Of a stretch of 64,000 bases of DNA, positions 44,372-55,794 are shown in pieces. Position 1 is the first letter of the stretch, and every line of letters begins with the position of its first letter. The position numbers and the translations under genes were made by a program. This DNA comes from Utricularia gibba (Eukaryota > Streptophyta > Magnoliopsida > Lamiales > Lentibulariaceae): the NCBI GenBank assembly GCA_002189035.1, contig NEEC01000014.1:2978501-3042500 (forward strand), written 5' to 3'. The notes beneath the pieces were generated by a model, which saw nothing but the letters and a program-made list of their open reading frames with translations, ran no database searches and had not been told where the DNA came from.

Positions 44372-45595
44372 TGACACTGCCATTCATCACCATATGGAGG
44401 GCATGCAGCAGCATCAAAAACACTCTTCAAAATTCTTCAATCTAGATTTTATTGGTCCGCCATGAATCATGATGTGAGGGTATTTGTTCAAGCATGCGAA
44501 CTATGTCAGTATGTGGGTTCTATTTCCAGCAGAGATGAAGGACCAATGACATATATCCTGGAGGTGGAGAGTTTTGATATTCAGGGGCTGGATTTTATGG
44601 GACCCTTTCCATCTTCCTATGGCAACACTCAAATTCTTGTGGCGGTGGATTATGTCTCAAAATGGGCAGAAGCTATTGCGGTTCCAGCAGCTGATGGAAG
44701 AGCTATAATTAAGCTCTTCAAACAAATCATTTTACCAAGGTTTAGAGCCCCAAGATTCGTCATAAGTGATGGAGGGAAACAGTTCATTGAAAGAGAATTC
44801 TAGAAGCTCTTGCACAAGTATGGAGTACGACATAGGGCATCAACTCCATATCACCCACAAACCTATGGACAAGTGGAGGTAACAAACAGGGAACTAAAGA
44901 GGATTCTAGAGCGTACGGTGGCCAAAACCCGTAAGGATTGGGCAACCAAATTAATTGATACTTTATGGGCTTATTGCACAGCATATAAGACTCCCTTGGG
45001 GACCTCCCCTTATTGTTTAGTTTATGGGAAAGCTTGTCACTTGCCTATGGAATTAGAGCAATAGGCCAATTGGGCTATCAAAGCATTAAATTTAGATGCC
45101 AAGGCTGCTGGAGAGCAAAGGATCTTGCAACTCCAAGAGCTAGATGAGCTAAGGATGAGTGCCTACGAAAATGCAAAACTATACAAGGAACAAACGAAGG
45201 CTTGGCATAGTCACTTGCGCAAGAAGGACCTGGTAGCAGGTGACCCAGTTTTGTTATTTAATTCTCGTTTTCGTTTATTTCAAGGAAAGCTCAAGTCCAG
45301 ATGGCGTGGACCATACACCATCAAGAAAATCTACCCCAATGGAGCAGTCCTCATCACTCATCCTGATCATGGAGAATTTACGGTAAATATTCAGAGATTG
45401 AAACGGTTTCATGAAAGGGTAAACTCTTTCATGGACACATTGTATGTTCTAGTGGATCTCTCTATTCACCCCCACCTTGATGAGAAAGCACTTGTGGTTT
45501 GCTTGTTGCCACACAAAACAAGTGATTTCCCTTTTAGTTATTTTATTTTTGATTTTCTCTTGCATTGTTTTTCTTTTCTTCTTTCTCTTCAATAA
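44372..45595 (+). pseudogene. Athila-like Gypsy element: integrase
   Basis: The zinc-binding H-H-C-C is seen as HCHSSPYGGH and ACELCQ. The catalytic triad is complete: D in LDFMGPFP (about 44590), D in FVISDGGKQF (about 44770), E in [10 protein letters not shown] (about 44880). The C-terminal domain has LFQGKLKSRWRGPYTIKKIY. In-frame stops at 44372, 44801 and 45062 are the only lesions. No chromodomain is seen. The frame stops at 45593. The sequence resembles Athila-type pol, and the element is the least decayed in the window. Confidence 0.9.
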
Positions 45596-46921
45596 GCACA
45601 GGTGCACTGAATACTTTTGAGGAAATATTCCACACTATTAGCTACATCAAAGCACCTGACGACAGGTAAGTGTTTCTGCCCATTTTGACAACAAGATGCC
45701 ATTTAACTGTGGGGGAAATAGTTTACTTTTTTAGATTTTTTTTTATACCTTTAAAAAAAATTTTGAAATTTGGCATATATTTCATTAATCAACTCCTTGC
45801 ATTTTATGTTTTGCTGGAACCTATGCATCTGTTTTTAGTATTATTTTTTCGAGATAGTTGCTGTAAATTAGAATTTTGGTATGCTTTTTACTATGTTGTT
45901 TCTTGGCATGTTGTTTACTTTCTGTCCCTTACACAAGCTACATAGCCTTAGTTTCTTAGTGAGGAGACCATTTTCTTTTCATTATGAGTGACTTAAATGC
46001 AGAATGATCATAGACTTGTTTTTGTGCATACTGTTGAGTTATTCTACAGGTCTTGTGCAAAAGGATTGAGGCACTAGGATTTGCCTTGTTTTTTCTCAAT
46101 ATTCCACCTTGAATCCACTAAGTGAGCCCTGCTTGGCCTGAAACCTTTTATTTGGATCACCACATTAGAAGCCAAATCCGTTTTGACAATTATAGCCTAC
46201 ATCAATTTCTCTTGACCCAAGGAATGAGCATCTAGAAAATAGTTCTGTTCGTTTGCTTGCGCAAGTTGCAGAATCAAGAGCTCTATTACTAAGAAGAAAA
46301 GTTGAGAGCAATTTTCAATTCACTGATCAAGCTCTATCTCAACAATTTGTGAAAGGATTTTCAATAACATCCTGTCCAAGAGAAAGTGGATTTTGAAAAA
46401 AAAGAAAAATAGAAGAAGAAGATGAGAAGAAGAGAGAAAAGAGGCTGAAAGATTGGAACAAGCCACAAAACTGAAAGAGGAGTTTCTTGGAGTATGAAAA
46501 TCAAAGGACAAGCATAGCAGAACTGTTTGATGGATGCTCACTCCTTATTATCCATGAAATGGAGCCTCCAACCGAATTTCCCACCTGTCCCAAGCTCCTA
46601 CCATGCTACAACCCGTGAAAAAAGACCTCATGATTGCGCAAGCTTGCTGAAACCAGTGGATCACTTGTGCAAGTTTACTCACTCGCCTACATTCAGGTAT
46701 TGAGTGAACCTTTTCATTTTACCCTCTTATGGATTTCTCTTCTTGAGCATATTGAGTGACACCTTTGAGGAGTAGCTGCGTGCAAGGGGAGCTAGTATAT
46801 GGTATGTCATTGAACAACTTATGCATATTGTTTCCTTAACTCTATTTGCAAGTTACTATTTTGAAGGAAAATGCCTTGAACGATTGCTCGAGGACAAACA
46901 AACATTTAAGTGTGGGGGAGT
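45596..46921 (+). other. Gypsy element 3' UTR and polypurine tract
   Basis: No second ORF of size is present, so an Athila downstream ORF is missing or lost. Two ACTGTGGGGGAAATAG / AAGTGTGGGGGAGT purine tracts occur at about 45707 and 46909. The second lies directly before the 3' LTR and primes plus-strand DNA. GAGGACAAACAAACATTTAA precedes it, as in the R3 element at 29040. Confidence 0.75.
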
Positions 46922-48077
46922 TGATAAGTGATTTTGTATCACTTATATTTTTTATGTTTAGGACTCATTTAGATGAGTTTTGCATTCTTTTTATCCCACT
47001 TTCCTTATGTTTTTAGAAGAATTCTATATCTTTTATACTACTTTGATCTTTTTGGAGGGGAAGTGTGTTTTGTGATTTTTCAGGACAATTTTGACATAAT
47101 TTTGAGGATTTTCGAGTTGACCTTGATGGAGGCAAAGATTTGATCTATTCGGATGAAGACTCAGTCAAAGATTCTTGGATAAGATAAGATTCACATCTTA
47201 TCTTGAAAAACTTGGATCTTAACCTACAAGATATGTATTTAATCTTAGAAGATCCGAATAGAACATTTGATGTGAGTCCATCAAGAAAGCCCGACAAGTC
47301 TCCACCATTATATAAAGATCCAAACACGAAGATCAAAGGAGTTAGTCAGGGGGGATGACCAAAGAGTCAATTTTAGGGTTTAGAGTCGAGTCTAGCATGT
47401 TTTGGATTACTTTCTTTTCGTTTTTCATCAACTTTTGTTGTTTAGAGTCGAGCATGCGCGTGTGAGCGCTAGCGGCTGATAATCTACTGTGAAGCCTTGC
47501 TTGCACAAGTTATGCGCATGTGACTGTCTTACTATATTTTTCACCATTTAATTTGAGGTCTTATCCTATTTTTCGCAACTATTTCTTTACCAACATTATC
47601 TTTAGTATCATATAGCCCTAAGGGAGTGTGGGAGAATCAAAGGTTAGCCTCAAGCACCTAAGAAGAAGGGTTAATCAGATATCGTTGGTAAGACACATTT
47701 TGTCTAATATGTCTATGAGGTGAGAGGTATAGGAGTTAGATTTGGGTGTAGTTAAAACATAGGTTATCACAAGAGGTGAAATGGCTCTGGTGGCGTGGTT
47801 GATTCTATAATCCCACAAAACAAGGAACTGTGTTATAACGGTCACCGAGTAGCATTATTTAGCATAAAACCCCAAAGCTTGCGTAAGCAGGTCAGTTCTC
47901 AGGGTTTTCACACATGCAGCGAGTTTCGAGTAAGGTAGATCTTAGATCAAAGACCACTTTTCTTATTGTTCAAAACCAAATTTTTTTTTTCTTTTCAATC
48001 TTTTTAAATATTTGTTTTGAAAAGAAAATTCCAATAACAATTTCCTGTAGATATGATCTTTTTTTATTACTTTGACA
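46922..48077 (+). repeat. 3' LTR of the Gypsy element, family R4
   Basis: The sequence runs TGATAAGTGATTTTG to ..ACTTTGACA. It is homologous to the solo LTR at 8904-9877 and contains CCACCATTATATAAAGATCC (TATA-like). The right end is placed from the solo LTR and from the point where the segmental duplication resumes (ATAGAATCA, also at 35275). It could extend by up to 18 bases. Confidence 0.78.
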
Positions 48078-48095
48078 GTTTATGTTCACTTATAG

Positions 48096-49540
48096 AATCA
48101 CCATGCATACACTTGGACCCACCTATTTTTGAAATAAACAACTCACACACTCCATTTCCAAAAGCATGAATACACCCACTTACCACACACATTTTTTATA
48201 TTGATTGGGAAAACATCAGCCTAAAATCCGCAAGTGCCTACAAATGGCCAATATTCCAAAACAAAAAATCGTTTACACTTTTCATCGAGTCTTCTCTAAT
48301 ATTATAGATAAATTAAAAATCAATTAGAGTTTGTTTTTTATTTCATTTTATTTATTTTTTTCCTTGAAAAGATAAGCTATTCATTTTATAATATTTTTTT
48401 AAAATTAGAATTCATGAACTCGCCCTTGATTGTGGCAACACCTCATAAAAAGACTTCCCAATGACTTCAAATGGGAAGAATGAAAGGGGATTAGTATGCT
48501 CATTCTTATCTAAGAATCAACCCTTCAGTTAAGTTTAGTAGCTAATTTTTTAAAAAATCTCATTGATTTGATCATTCATCTTTAAATACAATGAAATTGA
48601 CTTGAGTAAAAAAAATACATATCCAAAACACACATCACATTAAAGGAACACATAACTAAATCTTAAATAGTTCAAATGATGAGACCAAGAAACCCTGAGG
48701 AAAAAGAATAGAAAACCGTAATTAATAAGAGTCCATCGTAAGAGAAATGAAAAAATCTAATTATTGTGACATTTTAATTGGATAAAAAAATTAATATTTA
48801 ATTAATTGTTTTTTGACCTTTAACATTATCTTTGAATTAATCTAAATTTTATAAAATAATTTGAAGTCGTGGGGGATCGCTTTACATATTACAATATTAT
48901 GTATTCAATGCGTGTTTAATATTTTGCATGTATTTTTCTAAGAGTGAAGAAGACAACAAGTACAAGGGAATAAAACAGCAATTAAACAAAAAGAGTCACA
49001 CATAAAAGTGGAGAAACTTAGCACAAAGTACCTCTTACTTTTCCGTCGCCAATAGATGCAAGCCCTACTACAGCCAATCCAGCAACAATAACGGAAAGCC
49101 GCAGAAATCATTGGGTTCAATCAAGGAATCAATTTTTTTAGTTCATTATTCCACCTACAAGATCCAAGTAACATTCCAACTTTGAACTGCATTCATATTA
49201 TTATTGTTTTTTTTATAGATAAAATCTTTGTAAATCCATAACACTTTCGTTTTTTCATTTCTAAATTATGATTTCAATTCTTCATGTGTTCTTTAGTTCA
49301 TCTCTTTTTTTAGTTCATATAAATATAGATTTTTAGTGCATAATACATATAAAATATTAACTATTTATTATATACATGTATTTCTTCCATCCCCTAACGT
49401 ATCAGATTCAATTATATTGTAGAGCCAATCCATTTTTTCGGAATCCCCTTCTTTATAACCTTTTTTTCTACCTTGTTGTTATACTTCAAAGGAATTCACA
49501 GAAGCAAAGTTCATAGAGAACATACGAGAACATCAAGTGC
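48096..49540. repeat. Segmental duplication, copy 2, downstream part
   Basis: The stretch is homologous to 35190-36654 with the same order of blocks, interspersed small indels and substitutions. It lies directly downstream of reductase pseudogene 2, as copy 1 lies downstream of pseudogene 1. Confidence 0.8.
49005..49118 (-). pseudogene. atpH: Plastid atpH fragment (ATP synthase CF0 subunit c), internally deleted
   Basis: Reading on the minus strand with one frame shift gives NPMISAA, SVIVAGLAVVGLASIG, then directly GKVRGTL and a LSF.TFM-like tail. Plastid subunit c begins [20 protein letters not shown] and later has GKIRGTLLLSLAF; the roughly 27 residues between ASIG and GK are deleted here. 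Subunit c forms the proton-driven rotor ring of the thylakoid ATP synthase. This copy is a nuclear fossil of plastid DNA, not a gene. The same remnant, more decayed, is in duplication copy 1. Confidence 0.72.
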
Positions 49541-50400
49541 TCATTTAAAGCGGTCAAGGTACTCCTCCACTGCGGTACACTTGAAATCAGGATAGAGCTC
49601 CGATGCCTCCCTGCCGAATGATGGCTTTATTTCCAAGTAGGTCTGATGAAAACAGAGTGGTTTGTCGACAGTAGGATGTTTACTGGAACTGGTTGTTAAC
49701 CCACATGAGCGTCTTCCCTAAAAAATAAAGCCACAAGCTCCAGGTCAAAAGGTACCTCGTCTTCCCCAACATCTCGGAGGTTGTTGAAGACGTTGAGTGA
49801 GATTCCAAGTATACCTATTTGAAGGCCCTGATTTCATTTTCGTTGTAGTTCTTTTTTCTTTACAAGCATCAGACTTTTGTTTCATTTTGTCCAAAACCAT
49901 CAGCTTGCTTCCATTTTTGCAAAACCTGAGAGTTGTGTTCCTTGCTTTCTATCTTTCGTTCAAATTGCCACTCATAACTATGTAAAAAAGCACAGATGTT
50001 TGATTTTTGGGCAAAGATGATCAACGAGTTCCGATTCGGGTTACCTTGGATCTGCTTCAGAATTTGCTCTACTGGGTTGTATTCCTTGCCAAGTGTCTTG
50101 TTGATCTTCTTCTCCCACAAGGCAACCTGCTCGTTGAACGTGATAGTGTTGCTCGCTGGTTTTATGCAGAGGATCTTTTCCGGAGTCTGTGGATCATCCC
50201 CAGACCTTGACAACATAGATGAGCACATCTTTGACGTTTGCATCTCCATGGATGGCAACATTCTCTCGAGGAATAGTGGTGGCACCCACTTGCGCCAGAG
50301 TCAGGAGGAAATACCCAGCAAAATAGTTGGAAAAACGTAGGTGTAAAATATGCCTTGGGCTTCAATTGTGCGGTAGATTTTAACTTTGATCTAAAAAATT
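49541..50400 (-). pseudogene. Isoflavone-reductase-like pseudogene 2 (C-terminal exons)
   Basis: Minus strand, right to left: IKVKIYRTIEAQGIFYTYVF follows an intron-like acceptor TTTTTTAG (about 50394). After a frame shift come NYFAGYFL.TLAQVGATTIP and RENVAIHGDANVKDVLIYVV. Then DDPQTPEKILCIKPASN, TFNEQVALWEKKINKTLGKE and YNPVEQILKQIQ are the NmrA-family block 'DDPRTLNKTLYIRP..SFNELVSLWEKKIGKTL'. An intron-like gap follows, then PVNILLSTNHSVF and KPSFGREASELYPDFKCTAV and EEYLDRFK with TGA at 49541. This C terminus is diagnostic of PCBER/isoflavone-reductase proteins. The N-terminal NADPH-binding part is missing. At least two frame shifts make it a pseudogene. Confidence 0.85.
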
Positions 50401-50612
50401 CTGATAATAGCAATTGTAACCTAACTCTTTTCAAATTTTGGTAAAATTAACCATCATATTTATAACACATTAATAAAGTTTGTAATTTTGACATGCTCAT
50501 TGGCAAAATAGATTTGCAAATCCAATTTCTTAATTTCTTGATATATTTGCAAATCCAATTTCTACCATCAAAATTTATTTTCTTGATATATTTGATCCTG
50601 AATATTTAATAA
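50401..50612. other. AT-rich intergenic, no gene seen
   Basis: This is probably the remains of an intron of the reductase pseudogene plus flanking DNA. Nothing recognisable. Confidence 0.4.
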
Positions 50613-50619
50613 ACATGGC

Positions 50620-50758
50620 AGTTTTGACCAGCTAGTTTAACCAGTTCATCAAGAGTGACCCTGTCAAAACTGCCTAATGTTCTTTCAACATTTTTAGGAC
50701 AAAATTAACATAATCATGGGTATTTTAGTCATTTATGAAGTGGATTTGCCTATAAATA
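50620..50758 (+). promoter_or_regulatory. Hairpin plus TATA-box module, copy 1
   Basis: AGTTTTGAC (50620) and GTCAAAACT (to 50671) form an inverted repeat. TATAAATA starts 80 bases later at 50751, followed by CTCACGTTCATCATTTCACA. The same arrangement with the same spacing occurs at 55613-55752. A promoter role is inferred only from the TATA box. Confidence 0.45.
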
Positions 50759-50819
50759 CAAGTGCTCACGTTCATCATTTCACACTTAATTTTTTGTGCA
50801 ATTTTCGAAATAGTGTTAT

Positions 50820-51310
50820 ACTCAACTAAACTAAAAAAGGAGAACGCTGGGTAACACTCAAAAAAAATAGGATGCTCGGCAACATTCAATGGACTTAAAA
50901 CTCAGATTTGGGTATTCTACTCGACAACACTCGGTAAAGACTCTTAAACACCTTACCGAGTATTACTCCTGATAAAAAAATGTTTACATAACTCATCCAT
51001 TTAGAAAACTCATGCATTTGATACTCGGTCTGTGTTATGAACACCCTATCTAAATTCCTAACACTCGGTTGAATCCTGATCACCTTGTCAAAATTTTAGA
51101 AACTGGATGAACCCTGGACATCATGTCGAAGTTATAAACACATTGTAGAACCTAGACACCTTGCCCAATTGGTGAACACTTTATTAGACCCTGAACACCC
51201 TCTTCAAATCTTGAACACTCGATTAAACCCTAAAAACCCTGTCTAAATCCTGAACATTCGGTTATAGTAAATGGCACTCTGTAACACTCTGTGGCAATCG
51301 ATAACTATTG
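50820..51310. repeat. Minisatellite, unit 38-39 bases, with ACTCGGT-rich 5' part
   Basis: From about 51047 to 51265 six degenerate units follow each other; a representative unit begins CACCCTCTTCAAATCTTGAA and ends with an AAACCCTAAA-type stretch. Upstream (50840-50990) related ACACTCGGTAA motifs occur without a regular period. There is no coding capacity. Confidence 0.65.
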
Positions 51311-51891
51311 ATATTGCTTAGTAATAGTCGGTGCAGGTGTATTTGGATGATAATACAATGATCGATATCAGACATGACACTAATGATGACGATACATATA
51401 AAATTCTAGACAAATATTTTCCAATAGAGCTTAATAAAGATGAGATTCATCTACTATATTGGTGGCATCATCAGGAGAATCGAAAAATATGTTAAATGAA
51501 GTATCATCAAACATCATAATTATGGAGGAATAAGACATTTTCAATATGGATGTTGAAAGTTGTGGTAATTCAGAAGGGTGACATTTTAACAATCCATGCT
51601 TGCCTTACATGATATTGTTCGATTCAGGTACCCAATCTTCATGATTTTACATTCTCCTCTTTTGGGCAAAATACTTTGTACATGATTTGGAGAGTCATTG
51701 TATTTAAACACATCTCCTTCCCTTTCTATAACCAATGTGGGATATCATCACAAAGTTCCTATCCTTACATTCTTCCTTTTTAAGACTCTGCATCCTCATT
51801 GAATATTCCCTCATCACATCGTTGGCATGAACCCGGGTTTGACTCTGATACTAAATAGATTGACCTATCTTTCCCTTGTACGATATTGTAT
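51311..51891. other. Mostly unassigned; possible Copia leader remnant at the right end
   Basis: Minus-strand TAGTATCAGAGTC at about 51848-51860 resembles a tRNA-Met primer site (TGGTATCAGAGC) and could mark a minus-strand Copia leader running left from there. No LTR or gag confirms it. Otherwise no gene is seen. Confidence 0.3.
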
Positions 51892-53003
51892 TGATAAACG
51901 AAAAATTTACACGTCGTTAAAATGTAGATCTTCCTATCAAATAAAATTTATAACCTAACACACATTCAAGCATAAAACAATTATGAGCATAGTGGTTAGG
52001 GTTGAACACGAAGAGCTGGTGCTTGCCATGTGATTAGTCCATGCATGCAATCAGTGTCACGTTGCTAAATTGGTCTTAACTAGGACTAAGACAGAACTAC
52101 AACGGAATACAATAAAGAATAGTAATAAGTTTTGGACCTCGGTTGTTTTTGGAATGAAATTAGTGATGCCTTGGAATTCCTAAGGGATGTATGCTTATCA
52201 CTAAACATGCTTACACAAACCAGAAATCATACAACTAACTCACAAGATCTAGGTCTACCCGAACTCTTGTTTTCCCCCTAATCTTTGATCTACTTCTAAT
52301 TAGGGTTGTTAAGTTGAGTTTCACTACTTCCTCCTCCTGGATCTATTCTGGTTTGTTAAGGAAGTGGCGTGACTTATGACTGATTAGGTCTAAAGATTGA
52401 TTAGTACGTTTCTCTCCCTTTCACCCCAAGGCACCCCCTAAGTGCTCAGTCACTCATGCTTAAGGTAAACGAAAATAGGAAAGAGAACATCATCCACAGT
52501 GTAGTCATTTCACAGTCGAATACCAGAAATCAAACAAGCAAGTAATGTAAAATGTCAATAGAAAACTAGAAACGTCGCTAGCTACTCTTAGCTAAAAACA
52601 ATATTCTTTAGTCTTGAAACTTCAGCTTCGTTCCTGTTCGTCTTCCTCCTTCCTCCCCAGAAAAACCTTCTCCAGAAAGAATGTTCATGAGTCTGCAATG
52701 GAGAGATCTGCCTTCTCTCTTTTTCTCCTCCTTGGATTTTGTGTGTACTCCTTTTCAGTCTTCTGCCTCATCCTCTGCCATTGCACTGTTCATATTTTGC
52801 TCCTTGGGATTTGTGTTGCGACCTGCATTGCATTGCTCGAATAAAACTATTAGAAGATTGATGATTTAGTCTCAACTAAGACTAAAATAACACAATTACG
52901 ATACTTATGTGCAAAAATATAAATCTAGGTAGTAAAACTTAATTTTTGCAGCACAATATGAATCTTTTCCATGTAGTTAATCACTCAAAAATATGTGTTA
53001 TCA
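51892..53003 (-). repeat. 3' LTR of an Athila-like element, family R2 (copy C)
   Basis: The sequence runs TGATAAACGAAAAATTTAC to AAATATGTGTTATCA on the plus strand; forward direction minus. It is homologous to copies A and B. The right neighbour, read on the minus strand, ends CTTGAGGACAAGTCTAGTG before the LTR. This is like the TTGAGGACAAGCATG sequence that precedes the R3 3' LTR, so this is a 3' LTR. Confidence 0.8.
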
Positions 53004-53830
53004 CATTATGCTACAACGACACTAGACTTGTCCTCAAGTCCTAACTAAGACTAACAGGAGGCAAAGAGTTAACGAATCTCGCACACAGCAATCTGGATGC
53101 TTAGCATTCAGCTTAAAATGCATGAATTGAAGGGGTGCCAGTGTGCATGTGAGGGTGTCACTCAAGTTTACATGACAGTTTCATCCTGAAAGGTGTATTC
53201 GAAAATTAAATGAGCAAGAGCAGCATATGCTTACCTTCAAAGGATGATGGTTGTCACTACTATTTTTTCTCTTCCTTTCTTTTTTTTTCATTCTCTTTCT
53301 CTCTTTTTTTTTCTACAGAGATCGAGACCAGCGAGAATTTAGAGTTCAACTCAGGTAATTTTTACTTCCCCTCTTTGTATGTGAGTGTGGGCAATGCACC
53401 CCTCTCCTTATTCCTCCAGAGGTCCCTTCTACTCCTCTGAGTTGTTCTCATAACCTCCCTGTGCTCTTTACTCTGCCGTCTGCACACGCTCTTTTATTGT
53501 GTGTTGCTTTTCAAGACCTGGGTCTCATCGCTTTTCTGGTGATGATGCTTTTCTAACCCCTTTGTTTTTGTTATCTAAGGATTTCGTGACAACCAGTCTT
53601 CCATGAAGGATCAATACATGCCAATTTATCAAAAAAATCTTGAATGCACCAATCCGACTACATTGAACATGCTGCTATTTCACGGAAATGATCAAGGGAA
53701 AACATGCTCACTGATTCATAAATAGCCATAACAAAATTCATGCATTTCGTGCATCATGAAAAACATCTTACGCTTGTAAGAGAATTCTTCAACCATTCAC
53801 AAAATTCTTCTGTCCATAACATCAATTCCT
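53004..53830 (-). repeat. Athila-like 3' UTR next to R2 LTR copy C
   Basis: From about 53095 it is homologous to 24201-24940. It links the R2 LTR to the internal region that, at 25371-26560, carries the Athila downstream ORF and integrase end. It is cut at about 53830; no coding part remains here. Confidence 0.75.
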
Positions 53831-55612
53831 TATATAGACGATATTTATTTATTACTTTGATGATTTATATATACTCATATAATTAACATCAACTTTATAT
53901 TCAAATAAAAAGATTTTCATAGGAGACGAAAAGATAAATTTTGAACAAAAAAGATCTTATATACTCTTTTCTCTTGGTTTTTCCAACTATTTAATATCAT
54001 TTTATTTTCATTTTTTTCCAATGTATTTCGAATGTATGTAGCCAGGCCTTGTCCAATTATATTCCTTAATAAAATTTTATTGTGCAGTACATAGATTACT
54101 TGATGCTAAATTAAATAAAAAAATAGAAATTTCAATGATGGCATTCCATAGATTCACCTATATAAGCCACGACTGAAGTTACAAAAGTAAGAGCAACACC
54201 GACGGACTCATCTGCTAAGATTTCACTTGTGAGATATTCGTGGGTACAAGGATTGAGGTTGGTTGAATATATTTAACCAAATAGCTTATTTTTGGATAAG
54301 GCGGGCATAGAAATATGCTCCACACATAAGTAATGTCAAAGCAAAAGTAGTATTTATATCATTGGTTGGTGCCGCCAACTCTCCATGAAGTATTTATTTC
54401 TATGATAAAAGAGCTCTCCAACGATTAGAAACAAAAAGAAGTAGCAACATAGTTCTAATAAAGAAACTCAAGGGCCCTACTCTTCCCTAATTTGGGTTTG
54501 ACTCACATCTTAAATGAATTCAACAACATATTCAAAGAAATTCTTTTTGAATAATAACTAATCAAATAATATTGCTAATTATTTTTATCTATTTCATATA
54601 TTTTTAAATAAAAAATAACTGATTCAAAAAATTGATTCAATTTTTTAAATACAAGATTTTATCATATAATTTAATTTAAAAAAGCATTTCTTAAATAGTG
54701 TGTGGGCTTTTGGTATGTTTAAAGGGCTTCGATACTATGTATTATTGGCGATTTTGTGGAAAACTTAAGAAGACTAGCTCATGCTTGTCTGGAAAAAACA
54801 AAAAAATCATGAATGCTTTTTAGAAAATGGTTGTCCTTTTGTTTTTGCTTTTCCATTCTCAAGTTCACCTCTAAAGTATTGTTTCTATAGATGACTCATT
54901 CATGAACATTTCGCTCAACCATTTATTGTTAATGTTACATAATTTGTGGCTGTCTCGTGTGTTATAGTTCAGTGCAAACTCAGAGCAAACCCAGAACAGA
55001 AACAAGAAAGTAAAGAACACGAGATTTTAATGTGGAAAACCGAATCAGTAAAAACCACGGGTGCTAGTCACACCAGATCAGAAAACCCTTCACTAATAAT
55101 TTGGGTTTCAAAACAGGAGCAAGAATAGCTCTAAGAACAACAGGCGTTTTCCCAAAATGAGAAAACAGCGATTCTGTAAATGTCGCTATAGAATCGACTA
55201 GGATGTTTTCTCCTCGCCTTCCGCAATCTGAGATCGAAGGCACACCCAGATGTTTTCTAGTAAAATTTGTAATTTGTATACCATTATGCTTTGGGATTCA
55301 ATTTAATGTTTCTGTAGATTGCTTTTACTATTTTGATTTCCAAAAAGGTGAATTAGCTTTTAAGTTTTTACAAATGATTAAATACTATAAAGTCGGTGAT
55401 GAATCAAAGTATCTCTCATTTCCTCTTACAGGATATTATTTTTCAATTTTTTTATGACAAAGTCAATATTACCAATAGGTATTATAGTACTTTAATAAAT
55501 TTTACAATTTGGTTCTATGTATCGATAATATTGGTCCAACTGTGATCTTAGAAGTTGAATCATTTTAATGTATTTTATTGTCATATTTGATATATATTAT
55601 TTAATTACAATG
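53831..55612. other. No gene seen; possible LTR fragment near 54950-55150
   Basis: The stretch is AT-rich. TTTTAATGTGGAAAACCGAA near 55025 is the reverse-orientation kind of sequence often seen in plant Copia LTRs, but no terminus or second copy is visible. The short plus-strand ORFs at 54946 and 55203 have no recognisable family. Confidence 0.35.
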
Positions 55613-55752
55613 GAGTTTTGACCAAACACTTACACCGATTCATCTAAAATGATTTGGTCAAAACTGTCGAACGTTGAATTAACACCATTAGTGTAAATTT
55701 GATGTAGTTCGGGACATTTACATCATTCTATATTTCAAATCTTTTATAAATA
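55613..55752 (+). promoter_or_regulatory. Hairpin plus TATA-box module, copy 2
   Basis: AGTTTTGACCAAA (55613-55625) and TTTGGTCAAAACT (55653-55665) are a perfect 13-base inverted repeat. TATAAATA starts at 55745, 80 bases after the hairpin, exactly as in copy 1. Flanking sequence is loosely conserved (ATTTAAT..ATGG before, TTTCACA after). Confidence 0.45.
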
Positions 55753-55794
55753 CAGTCTCCTCCTCCTGATTTCACAAAACATATCCTCACTCAG

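Noticed and set aside
49869-50285. A 138-codon intact gene on the minus strand
   Set aside because: It joins reductase exon sequence read partly in the wrong frame with intron sequence; the correct reading needs frame shifts, so it is a pseudogene piece.
53823-53880. R4 LTR end (TTTATTACTTTGATGATTTAT)
   Set aside because: It resembles 48060-48090 over about 40 AT-rich bases only; no further R4 sequence on either side.
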